Origin: Kryptolebias marmoratus
Lineage: Eukaryota; Chordata; Actinopteri; Cyprinodontiformes; Rivulidae
DNA: 64,000 nucleotides
Reading direction: 5' to 3'
Assembly (NCBI RefSeq): GCF_001649575.2
Contig: NC_051450.1
Coordinates: forward strand, 13,111,878 to 13,175,877
The notes beneath the pieces are model-generated. The model did not search any database and was not told the origin of the DNA. It saw only the letters and a list, made by a program, of their open reading frames with translations. Made by a program: the position numbers and the translations under genes. This document shows, one piece after another, positions 12,873-24,725 of the stretch; positions within the stretch are counted from its first letter, which is position 1; the number at the start of each line of letters is the position of its first letter.

Positions 12873-15800
12873 ATGTGACTCCAAGAGGGCAGTCTTACCA
12901 ATAGCTGATCTATTGAAACTTGGCTCTTTTCTTTTTTTTTTTTTTTTTGGAGCAGCTTTTATTTACTTTTATTACTTTTATTTCATAAAATCTATTGTAT
13001 ATATGTAAAATACAGTACAAAGCAACACATTATATTATACTATGACAAAATACAATATCATACAATTACAATACAAAAAGATAAAATATAATCTGATCTA
13101 ATACAACATGATATCAGACAATGCAATAAAATATAATGATACGCTAATATTTTTTTGTCCCCTTAAAGAAATTTGTTTTATACTCGACTTTGTCCCAATG
13201 GCTCTTTTCACCAATAAAGACAATTCAGAAAAATTCAGAAAAATAAGCTGTTAGCATACAGATTTTTGTCTAAACCTGAGGGGAAAAAACAGCTTTTGCC
13301 AAGGTCCATTCAGTAATGTAGCCTTGTAAAATAAATAGAGAAAAAGCTTCTAGGCTACTAATTGAATTACATAACCTTACTGATTTCTGTAAACACCCAA
13401 CAATGCTTAAGTTAGGTTCTTAATCAGGCCCAGCCATAAAGTCATTCAGCGAGTCAGGTTCAAAACAACTGGAACAGCTGCGACGGAGTTCGTAGGTGAA
13501 TTTCAGTCAGCGCTCCTTCATGCCTCCACAGTGAAATGCAAACTAAAAGGCTCAGGACTTTACTTTCATGCCAGCCATACATTTGAATTTCCATGAATGA
13601 GCACGGCGCGCTAACTGAGCCTTTTTTTGTACGCCGCCACAAGAGTTGATACGAAACGACAGGCCCGTGTTCAGCTTTACCGTTTCAATCGAATCGTTAT
13701 TCGTGAGCCAAGCCTTTCAGTAAAAAAAACTGCTGTTTAGGTTGGAACTTTATAGCTTTTTAGTATACACGCTGTGTTATTTTAAGAAATCTTTAGTGGT
13801 AGGTTTAAATGAAATAAAAGCGTCTGAATGGGCAGAGAGAGGCCGATGGAGCGTGATGTGTGGGCAGAGGAATCAGCTGGACAGGAGCAAGTAGCTGCCT
13901 GTGTTTGACTCCAGAGAGGGCCTGCTTTAAAACACACTCCTGCCGAGCTGCAGCCCTCCCACAAATATCTTTTTTTTTTCTTTTTATACATATATACAGT
14001 GGGCCTGGGAACCCAGAGTTAACCGCTCAACAAGTCTGGACACTCTTTAACCTACAGCTTCAGGGAGTTATGGAAATTCTCACGATTCACAGATTCATGC
14101 ATAGCTGGCGGGGGGGAAAAAAAGAAGACGATAGAGGTGATAGGATGCACAGTATAATATTACTTGATGGTGAAACAAAGGCTCATGTACACACATGTGT
14201 GCACATGAGCGTAGGGGAGCGGATCCTTTACATAAAGGGATTAAATGACCGGCAGTCTGAGCGGTCCTTTTAATTGAAGATTTGCTGATGAAGCCATTTC
14301 TAAAGCCTTTTCTATTTTTACCTCAACACACCCTCGGGGACCTTTTGGTTGTAAAACTGAACTGTAGCGTCACACAAAGCTGCATCACAGATACTACTAC
14401 TACTAGAGAAACAAAGTCTGATGTAAGGTTTGCTCAGCTGAGTTGCATTTCTGCATGCAGTTGGCCAAAACTTAAAGCCTAAAAATCAACAGCCCGATAA
14501 ATTTGAACGGCATTTCTTTGCATTTTCCCCTTTGCAGAGAAATGCAAAGTGCTGGCAGCACTCGGGGCATTATGCAATCTCACTATCAAAAGGTGCCACT
14601 GGATGCTTTTGCGGGTTCACCGAGTACAAATTTGTGAATGAAGCTCCTGCCATTTATGGTGCTGCGTTAGTAGTTTGGAGAAGAGGGGCGTAACTTGAGA
14701 TGAGGGCTTCCTCCTGTCGGTTTCAGCTGTTGTGTTTCCTTGTCAATGAGTTGTAAAAGAGCTCGAAGCTCGCCACGACGAACTTTGCCTCTGTTTGCTG
14801 ACATGCAGGTCAAGTCAAGCCAGAATGTGTAAATGCAAAAACTTAGAAGCCTGTAAGAGAGTTACCAAACAGAGTTTCATGCAGCATGTCCGTGCTTTTA
14901 ATAGCTCCTGTTTCTAAATGACTCACTCAGCTTTCAAATCTCAGTTTTAAAAGCGCCTCTGGAAACTTTAAGAACATATTCTTTAGCAGCATTTCTCTTA
15001 CCTCGCACTCTGCAGAGACAATGTTATAAACGCACCATTCTGATCACAGTCGTTGTTCCTGAGTAATTTTAAAACTGGGAGTGATCGCAGCATCAGTGAG
15101 TGAGTCACGGTTTCAGGTAGACTCTGCGCTCGCTGTTTTACATTTGAAACATGAGTACGTATGACCGCTTGAGTCAGAAGGCAACTTTCCCTCTTACAGT
15201 ACAGTAAATTCACGCCAAAGTCTGAAAAAAGCCCCTCAAGCTGCCTGAAGATGTTTTACAATCATTTAAAATCAAAATTAAACAGAATAAAGCAAGTAAG
15301 ACTGCTTTGCGGTGAAAAATTTCAACCTTTATTTCACAATTTGTTTAACAAATAGACAAGCAAAGATTTCTTATTTGATTTGGTTCAAAATGAAAATTTT
15401 GGCAACAAGAGATCGTCTCAAACTTTACTCATATGGGCATAAAGAAAAGAATAAAAGCCTTATAATGTCAGAAAAATAAAACAAAATATTCCAAATAGAT
15501 TTCCATAAACTAATAGAAACAGTTTTATTAAACCTGTGTTAAGTTGCTTTTTATTAGCATTTCTGGACAATTTAACTAATTAATTGTTTTGAAACCTTAA
15601 AACAAACCATTTATAGATCTTTTTCATAAAGTCAGCCATGTTGTACATCACATTCTCAGAGTAGTTCAGTGGAAAAAACATTGCTCAACCTAAAACCTTT
15701 CAAGATTTTTCACTTTTTGGTTGTCGACATTGTGAAAGCCTGTGATGTGATTGCGAACGTCTTGCAGATTTTAATCTTTGCAGCACGTTTTGTTCTTTAT

Positions 15801-18800
15801 CAAACCATTATATGATCCCGGTTGAGACCAACAGTCTTTTATTTATGATGCTGTCCTGTGTTGAAAGTTTTGCGGCGCCTCACAGAACACTGAAAGAAGC
15901 TGAAAAGTGGTGCAATAAATAAAGAATGTTGCTTAACTCCTGGAATATTTGGTGCATGCAGGTAGGATTTGTTGATTCGGACTCTGTTCTGCTGATCTTC
16001 ACGTTGATTTCCTTTAAAATAACTTAAACTTTTTGCACCATGTCCTTGCATCCTCTGCAATGGACACATGAAGCCCTCTTTTGCATTTCAAACTGAGACC
16101 GCATCGCCACTCAGATGAATAGTAACCAATAAGACAAAGTGCGGACTGAGTTATCCACAAGAAAAGACTTTTCTTTTTAAAACTGAAAAAGCAGGTGAGA
16201 GGTCACACCTGACTCGAGCCCTGCAGACGGTGACTGCAACACGTGACGTGTGGACGAGATAGCAGGCTTCTCGCCTCCTGGTGTAAAACGCAAACAATGC
16301 TGCCGGAGCTGCCCAGCCGGTGTGGGGGGGCTGACAGAGGGAGCAGACCGCTGGCGCTGGTGAACAAACAGAGCAGCCACATCAAAACACAGAGGGCGTG
16401 GACGCTAATGATGAAGTCAGACGTTCTCTCTGAAGTCAAACGCTCCAGGTCATGGTGATAAAAATAAAGAATGTTATTATGGTGTAGATGAATTCCTTCC
16501 AACTGATTCGAACAAAATAACTCTTTATTTTGGTTGGTTACAAACTATTTTCTGTTTCAAAACAGGCCAAAAACAATCTTTAGGGATAAACACATTTATT
16601 ATCTTTCCCCTGACTGTTTATCTGGCCGTTGCCCTTCACCTTTTTAAAGTCCTGCTTGACCCAGTAGAAACAAAAAAGAGCATGTAAAGAGGATTTACAT
16701 TAACATTTAAACGGGTTTACTGGGCTGTAAAACATTGCTGCACGTTGTAAATACGAAAGAAGTTACTCATCATTCAATCTGCTTTGTTCCACAACAGAAA
16801 CTTTAACAACTTATTTTGTGCTTCTACTAATCTTTTCCAGGTTTATAGGTCAGTTAAACGATGGTTACAGATAATAAAGTGCTCAGAAAACACTTCAGGA
16901 ATGGAATTTTTCTCTTCTTTTTTTTTAAAGAATACATTTACAACACCTACAACACATGTCTGCAAACTCACCACCAAATAGCAAACGGTGAATCATGTAT
17001 ATCATATATCATGTATTGATGTGGCACAGTGGTGGGAAGCTCAGTCATCCTTTACCGGCTGCTCTTTGTGTTCTGGTTCCTGGCCGAACAGCCCCGGTTC
17101 ATTCATTACCTGGAGTCCTGCAGCATTTCTCCGTGGGATGTGAAGCCTGACAGCACATTCCTGTACAGCAGAAAAAGGGAGTGGGAGTCGACAGAGGTTT
17201 ATTTTAATGAGCTTTGTGTTTATTTAACCTCCTTTCTGCTCTTCCAGATCCCGACATGAAAGGGAGCAAAGAGACGGAGTCAAAAAGCTTGACCTGGCAC
17301 AGCGTGGGGCTGCATGAGTCCTCTTAACCAGAGGTGCTCGGGATGAGTGTTTCCAATGAAAGCTGAAGCATGAAAAGGAGGGGTTAAGGGAAAAAAAAGT
17401 GACACAAAACGATATTCAGACTTGTGAGCGCGACTTACTGCTCAGCTGACCACATCTGAAGGTATCTGGCTAGCAGGAAATAAAGGGATGTTTAGATTGC
17501 TTTCACCTGCTAAAGAGCCAGAGAATGAGCTAAAAGTGCCATAAAATGACATAATTTATTTTTAAAAGTGTGTTTTTAAACATGGAACTTAAATTTATTT
17601 GAAAAATAAATGTATTTATTTTATTTTTTTTAAATTTAATTTTAATGGCTAAGTAAAAACAAACTCATGACTTTCTACCTTTAGCCCAAGGAAAGTTAGC
17701 TTAGCCTAGCTTAGCTTAGCTTAGCTTAGCGTGGAAACAGGAGTCGTTAGAACAAGTCAGTGCTAATTCCTGTTGGAAAATTCAACCTAGAAATTTTTGG
17801 ATTTACATGTTTTTTTATACAGATCAGAGAAAAAAGGTGTAGAATGTAGGAGCAATATTTTGAAGATTTAATAGCCATATAATTAGCATCTCTTGCTAAA
17901 CTAGCTAAGCTAATATAGGCTAAGCCTCTTACACACACAGTTCTTCAAATACATGTCAGTCAAAGTATATACAAAAGTTTAAAACTTATGCCTTATTTTT
18001 ATGCGTTTCACTTTCAGATATCTCATGTTAACTAAAAGAGTTTTTTTTTCCAGCATAGTTTATTTCATTCCCTTTAACAAGAAGCCATAAAATACAGAAC
18101 TATAGCACACAAATTGTCCACACATCTAGCTCGATAAATATTTTCATTTATTTATTTATTTATTTTTTATTTTAGTTAAAATAAGACTGAAACTGAAAGT
18201 GAGAGTTTTTTACCATTAATAATCTACTGCTGAACAACAAAGATGCATGCGCAACCATTTTAGGTACAATGGCTCGGTTTTACAGACTGTCAACTGAAAC
18301 GTTTGTCTCTGTTTCGTCTCTGCTTTCGTTTGTAAATACTTCATTCTTAGAAAAAGTTTGGGTCAACATCTACAGAGACACAACCGGACAGTTTTGAAGA
18401 TTCGAGAGAAGAAAAAGCCACAACTTGTTGATCTGTGGTGCACAAAGCCAGACACTTCTTCTGCTGTCTTGTTTAAAACCCAACCAATCAGACAGCAGGT
18501 GTATTTAAGCAACAAGAACATTAATCACAAGGACTTTTGTGCTTATCAATGACAACAAGCCATCTCTGTGAGATCAGACATTATTTTGTGCCTTTTCTAA
18601 CTTTTATTGTGTTTCTTGGTGAGGATTATTTCATTTTTCCACAGCTCTGACCATTTTCCTCACCTAATTGTTCTAATCATGTCACCTTCTTTTCAGTATT
18701 TTTCAACTGTCAGAAAGCTGAGTTTAATTAATATGGTTGACCCAAACCAGCTGAAACTCTACAAGACTGCACATAATTGATGTGGTCAGAATTTCATAAC

Positions 18801-18996
18801 ACCGTTACAATGGCCCTCACAGAAAGTGTAAGGAGGTTACGTGTAAAGTAAATGCTTTCACCTCCTGCAGCTGTAAGCAGGAGTAACTGATGCAGAACAA
18901 CCACTAGCTTCGCCGTAATAAACAGGCTTCACTCACTTATTGGACCCTTAAAAAGAACAACACAAGCCCAGTTAAAATACTGCAATACCGAGAAAT
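12873..18996. other. non-coding stretch, no gene seen
   Basis: AT-rich DNA with A/T-run low complexity at 12,930-13,150, an ACT trinucleotide run near 14,395 and a TTAGC pentanucleotide array at 17,696-17,730. A T-box-like word (TCACACCT, about 16,204) and overlapping CACGTG/ACGTG words lie near 16,240 in a slightly GC-richer patch at 16,200-16,460. No exon pair, poly(A)-linked reading frame or recognisable protein was found. Confidence 0.5.
17696..17730 (+). repeat. TTAGC pentanucleotide tandem repeat
   Basis: Seven nearly perfect tandem copies of a five-base unit (TTAGC, one copy with C for T). A short microsatellite with no coding role. Confidence 0.9.
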
Positions 18997-19002
18997 TTAT
19001 TG
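18997..19002 (-). terminator. candidate poly(A) signal, minus strand
   Basis: The plus-strand TTTATT reads AATAAA on the minus strand. It lies about 360 bases downstream of the candidate terminal exon at 19359-19550 and could end its 3' UTR. AATAAA is common in AT-rich DNA, so on its own this is weak. Confidence 0.25.
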
Positions 19003-19358
19003 ACATACTTTTAAAAATATTCAACTGTCACAAGACGCCAAAAACACCAACAAAACACAAAACATGCACGTTACAATGTATGTGGGAAATCCTCTCCTTG
19101 ACTCCATTTATACAACATCACATCCTTGAAATGTAAGTTAAACACATGCGGCTTTGACGGTTCAAAGTTGTCATGGCAATTGCACAGTAGGCTACAAAAA
19201 TATCAGTATGAGCTGTAAAAGTCAAATAAAAAGCTGCGCTGTCCCTTTAAGAGCACCGCGACAGTTGTAACACTAGGTACTTCCCAAACACAACAAACCG
19301 CAGGGGCCCATTCAGGGTGTATCTGTGTCCTCTCAGAAAAAGGGAGAAGTAGGTACTA

Positions 19359-19550
19359 TTAAAACCCATGCAAGTGTCTGCAGCTATGAGAGTTTGTGTT
19401 CTCCTGAAAAGATGCTGTGAAACTGACTCCACCGCTGACTGCTTCCCTCTTTGCATCCTTCCAATTTTCCACCAGGTTATTCAGTAGTCTTACTTTTGCA
19501 TCGGCTGTGGTGGTGCTCAGGTTGCACGAGGGGTCTGTGGCAGCAGCAGC
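19359..19550 (-). CDS. candidate terminal exon, unrecognised
   Basis: On the minus strand, TTGTCTTGCTTTTTGCAG (ending at 19551) is a textbook acceptor. It is followed in phase 0 by 63 open codons and a stop at 19359. The product begins with four Ala and includes 'STTTADAKVRLLNNLVENW' and 'KDAKREAVSGGVSFTASFQ', with plausible codon usage. A candidate AATAAA lies about 360 bases on. A possible donor (AAAA/GTAAGA) near 19,490 would make a shorter internal exon instead. I do not recognise the sequence; it may be an exon of an unidentified gene or of a long non-coding RNA. Confidence 0.3.
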   Translation of the reverse strand, partial: AAAATDPSCNLSTTTADAKVRLLNNLVENWKDAKREAVSGGVSFTASFQENTNSHSCRHLHGF

Positions 19551-21007
19551 CTGCAAAAAGCAAGACAACATGTCAGTGTCCTGATATGACTCTTCGCAAA
19601 CAAACTTTCGTTTCATACGGCAAGTTAACAAGAACAACTTAATGTGAAAGTGGTGTTTCTTTCATTCTGAGTTGAGCTTTTTTAGTAGGGCACTTGGTGT
19701 TCAGTTAAGGGTGGGGAAAATATGAAATATACAACATTCATTGCACCAAAATCCAATATTCAGTAGTGCAAAAGAAGAATAATCGAAAAGCAAATTATCC
19801 AGTCAAAACTGTACTTCCTCTTTGATGATCAGTGATGTATTTTGTCATTAAAACCCTTCTTATGCGACGTACAGTAACTGGTAAAAAAAAAATATTAAGC
19901 ACACAAAAGAAACAGTCCAATTTGGATACAATTTGGCACACAAATGATGCAGACAAACGATGGGTATGTAATTGATTAAATTTGCAAGAAGCTGGAGCGT
20001 CTAGAATGGTCACCAGAGGGCATAAGTGGTGGCATCATGGGTAGATGGATAGTGTTATCAGGAAGTTGTCGGAGCGTCCAACAGTCAGTCAAAACAGCGA
20101 TTGAAGCTCACTAGACACATATGATGTTTTGATATAAGGGATATAAAGCTTTGACAGCGTTATAGTAATTTGGCAGGGGTCCCATTGTGGGTTTGCATGA
20201 AGCCAGGCGGCAGTATTCCACTATTACCCAGCATGCAAGGCATACACATGTCACAGGGGCCCAGTGTTGCAACCAGCACACATTGTGATTTCAGTCACTA
20301 AAGCTGTATTGTGCGCCAGGCATAACAGAACCCCCATGTCATCTGGGCCTGCCATCTGGTCATAGGTATTAGATTCTTTACAACGGCCCGTGTCATCCCG
20401 CACCGCGTCTCAATGGCTGTCAGCAGCAAGAGTTCCCCGTCTCTTGCGTCGGCTGCCATTCCCACCAAAGCGGAGACGGCTGCGTTTGGAGGGGTGTCGT
20501 AACTTGAAGGCATGGCCTGAAGATGAGCGGTGCCGTATCATGTTCCGCGATCAGTCTTGGTTTTAAAACACAGAGATTTGTTTTAAACAGATATACAAAA
20601 CTGGAAACCTGAAACAAAAATTATATTTCTACTTGTTCTCTTTTGTTCTGATCTTTATAAAGTAATGTTGGGAGCCTGACAAGCTGATCTTTGTTAATTA
20701 ATTGCTGGGTTATTAACCTCTGTAGCGAGTCTACAGCAGCCTGTATAGACAGCACACAAGCTAACTATTATAGCTTGTCACAAACGTTTGTTGTCAAACA
20801 GTGTTACCTTGAAATCAACACACAAGAACACAAGTACAGCAGACAGTGAAATGCATCTTAAATGGGTTGTGCAAATAATGAGAAATGAAAAGAAAGAGAA
20901 ACATGTTATTTTACTGACAGCCATGACTCACTGTTATTTTTGCTACCAGATAAAATGTCCAACCAACTATACAAGCAGTCATTTTTTTAGTAAGCGTAAA
21001 AGTTTCA

Positions 21008-21017
21008 GGGAATTCCC
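21008..21017. promoter_or_regulatory. perfect kappaB-type palindrome
   Basis: GGGAATTCCC is a perfect NF-kappaB consensus palindrome. It stands alone in AT-rich non-coding DNA. A chance match in 64 kb is not improbable, so function is only a possibility. Confidence 0.2.
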
Positions 21018-23104
21018 CCTCAGATGCTGTACTCAAATGAATAGCAGCTCAAAGCAACATGCACTGCAGGGGAAAGGAAGAGCTATTTACATCTCATTAA
21101 AAGGCTTCTAAAACATAGGATCGGTATGACAGAAATCTTTTTTACACCGTGGCAAACCTTGAAACTGAAAACGAACCCATGCCTAATTACCACAGATGAT
21201 GTTCCGGTGTGTTAATGGCAGACCAGAAAGAAAAGAAGCAGTCCTGCCAATGTAGCCACAGAGAAATACCAAGGATACTCTTGGCATCATGGCGTGGGAA
21301 GTCATGGGGGACACTTTGGGAAACACGCTGCATGCACTTGTCTTACCCCTCCTAAGACGGCGCGCTGGTACAGTCTTTAAACAAGATGTCTGTGTCTATG
21401 AACTATCAGTGTGATGTTAAGGTTGTTTAGTTAATACACCAGATTACACTCTTCTCTTTTCAAAAGGTGAGCGATACCACGTTGTAATGCTTAAATTTAC
21501 AGCTTCGCAGCTCACAACAGCAAACACAGCAAGGGGTTTTCAAATTGTTAGAAAAGCTCCAATCTCTTGTAAACTATTACATTTCTCTTGTCTGTAGCTC
21601 GATCATAGACTGTTCATAATAATCCATCTTTTAGGCACAAATTGTCACGACTCCTGCAATAAACCCTCCCTGGCTTTTAAAACACTGCACCACAGATACA
21701 AACAGGAAGGTAACAGTCAGCTAGCTGGTAAAACATTCACACATGCATCAATTTTTCCATCACATCACTCCTTAAACCCTGAGCTTCACTGTGGGTCCAT
21801 GTTTCTGTGTTTTCTCCAATCTCTTAGGGGCTAAGGTTAAGCTAATTTTGAAAGATGTGGTTTTTTTATGTGCTAGCTTATGTGATCGGTGCTTTTGGGG
21901 ACAAATCGAAAACCAAACTTTGTATCCTCCAGCTGGTTCACCTGCAAGCAAATGGGTAGGACTTCCTCCCACTTCCAAGGTACAGTGAATGCAGCGTGAG
22001 TTGAAGTTATTAGGGAAAAGATTTTGATAAGGAGAGGGGATTTCCTCAGTTTGAGCTGCAGAAATGACATTTTTCCACTGCAAATTTTATTTTCTTACTC
22101 AAGTCCTTGCCACTCCTCAAAAAGAAAGAAAAAAAAAAACCCCGAAACAAAACATGGTGTTTTCCCAATGCTTTTAAATCTGATTTTTTGAGTTGGCGCA
22201 CTAATGGATCCCAAATATGTGCAATAAATTACAGAAAAATGACATCTTTCACTGTACGTTCCTTGTAAGTCTCCATCCTTACATAAAATGAACACACTTC
22301 AAATAAAACTTGCAGCAGCTTTTTATAACTCAAAAATCTCTGATTCTTCCCAGATTTCAAGAGCGAAACTGATACTCTTTGTGGTTGAACACGGTTTCGG
22401 ATGGGGTTTTAGGGCTTAAAGCATCAGGTAGTGAAAAAAAAAACACATTGAATAACTTGCTCATTTTGAGCAAACTTTGACAGTTGTAAAGCCAGGGGCA
22501 CCGACATCATCATGGACAGCTGATCCTTGATGTAGGCTTTCTCAAACTGCTCCTCCATTTTGTTTTGCTGCACCTTTAAACGCCGTGCGCCTGTTGTGAA
22601 AATGTATGCAAAACCTGACATACGCACGGAGGCGTTGAGCTGGTTCACGTTTGAGTGGGTTGTTAGACACTCGGGGACATTACCTTGTTCATGTGGAAAA
22701 ATCTGATAGTGAACTTGTCTGCAGAGGGTGATCGGGCAAAACAGACGCTTTAATGGTACTTCAGAAGGAGAATATATGTCACACACGTCAATGATGACGA
22801 TAAGCTGACATATAGAGTGAGTGTTGGTGACAGAAACAAGTATTCAAGAGTACATCAAGCTCTGTCTGTGACCCCACTCTGGTCCAAAAAAATATTTAAA
22901 AGAAACCAGGCAGAAAAGTAAAAAATGATGAAAAAACAAACAAAAACTATATTTAAGCTATATTTGCAACTTTTTTTGAGTGTGCAAATAAACTTTTTAC
23001 TTTTTCAGTATAATAAAGGGGTGCATTTCTCTAAGAATAATCATGTAATGCAAAAATCACAACAGGATAAGGTTTATAAAAGAGAACTTTTTCAGACTGA
23101 AGTT

Positions 23105-23270
23105 GTTTTAAGCGATCCACTTTGGTCTTGGACGAGCTGTTAGTTTGTCAATCTGGTCAAAATTAAATTGTTTCTGCAAACTGAGATCATTCAAAGAGCT
23201 ATCAGGTAACATGTCAGCTGTTCTTTACCTTTCAACAAAGTTTCCCTAAAAGATGTGAACTATTCCTTTA
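23105..23270 (-). repeat. MITE-like family 1, copy 3 (one arm)
   Basis: It reads as the right arm: 'GATCCACTTTGGTCTTGG', 'CTGAGATCATTCAAAGAGCT', 'GTAACATGTCAGC', then the outer 'GTGAACTATTCCTTTAATC'. It is the reverse complement of the left arms at 5.6, 10.5 and 46.6 kb. The other arm is missing. Confidence 0.6.
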
Positions 23271-24549
23271 ATCATAAGTTATCTTCAGTTCCTACCAGGA
23301 TATTTGACCTTAAAATGAGCACTTAGTACATTAGAGCTGCTGAAAACAAAGAAAGTGCTCCAACGTCAGCTGATAGTCTGAAGAGGTCTAAAAACAGAGG
23401 AGCTTCTTTTTCCCATCATGAATTTGTTCACCCAGAGGTTGACTTCCTGGGCAGCTGAAAAAGTGCCTGTAAAATCGGGAGCGCCACGTGGCTGGGAAAG
23501 TGTTATTTCCAGGGGGCTGACAGGGTATCACAAAGAATGTGGGTGAGGTTGTAACCAACACGACCCAGCTGGCACTGTGCCCCGCTGCTGCCACTTCCAG
23601 TGATTTCACCCTATTTGCGGAGGACCGGCGTCCGAGTGCAGCTCGGATAAAAACGCCAGCTGAGAGTCATGTGGGCCCTTACAGCATGCGGCAGACCTTG
23701 CAGGCCGGCCGGTCGGCCGGCCGGCGCTGCATGATCTTATCTGAACCTGCACTTTCATTTATGCGCCACAGCTATTTATAAATGATACGCAGAAACCAAA
23801 CCAAAGTGCTGCTAAAACACTGGGGCATGCAGGAGAGCTTGGATGACATTTCTCACTGTGATTCTGCTCCGCTGTGGGAAATCCCATTTCTCTGACGCTG
23901 AATAAACCAGGTCAGTCACTTGATAACAACAGTGCTGGAAGGCATTGTCTCGTCTATAACGGGTCGAACAGAGAACCGATTGGCCGCCATCCATCAGAAA
24001 ACTGTAAGGCCACCAGACATTTTCAGTGTTTGAGGTTTTTCCTCAGTGGACATTTGTTTAATCAGAGGTGCAAAGAATACCAATGAAATATGGTTATTTT
24101 TAAGCACAACGTGAAGTAAAAGCACATTGGCAGTCCATAAAAAGAACAAAACACTTGTCACTTAATTTTCACAAAATTTAGTTCTTAAGAAACGGATGTA
24201 CTGTGCACACAGACTTAATATAAAAGGTCTGAGGTCAGATGGTTCATGACTAAATTAACTATAAATAATCTGATCTTTTGATAAAAGTCGTGTTTACTTC
24301 AGGAATTGGTGTTGTTGTGGTTAAAAGTTTGATTGCACTTTTGTTTTTTATGACCAGCTTCGGCATTGTGTGCCGTCCGCTCCATTTTTAGCTCCTCTTT
24401 AGTCACCGGTAACTCTCTCTGCATCATGTTCACAAAGAAAGTTCATCTGGTTCATCTCGGTTTGAGTCAGAACGCAGGCGTCCCCGCTGAATCTGACCGA
24501 CTGTCACAAACACAGCGGGTGCAAAAGTGACAGAAAGAGAAAAAAATGT

Positions 24550-24725
24550 TTTCACACAGTGAGTTTCAGCTGGGAAGAGACCTCGGGGCAGACCCAGAAC
24601 ACGCTGGAGGGATTGTGTTATCCTGTCTGCTCTGGGAACACCTTGGGATCCCCCAGGAGAAGCTGGAGAGTGTCGCTGGGGAGAGGGATGACCCATCCAC
24701 AAATAAGAAGTTTCGGCTCTTACTG
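24550..24725 (+). mobile_element. LINE-type retrotransposon 3' end fragment
   Basis: This contains the block 'GGCAGACCCAGAACACGCTG', 'CTTGGGATCCCCCAGGAGAA' and 'GCTGGGGAGAGGGATGACCC'. The translation runs close to 'LGIPQEKLESVAGERDD', a pattern I recognise from the C-terminal end of an abundant teleost non-LTR retrotransposon. It is truncated and frame-shifted with no reverse-transcriptase part, and the exact family is not assigned. A second copy is at 38.46 kb. Confidence 0.6.

Noticed and set aside
12558..12901. Overlapping frames of 65-108 codons on both strands
   Set aside because: They lie within a SINE-like dispersed repeat and share no recognised domain.
20004..20025. Further CTCF-like word (TCACCAGAGGGCATAAG)
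   Set aside because: It has one or two mismatches and stands alone in AT-rich DNA; too weak to list as a site without occupancy data.
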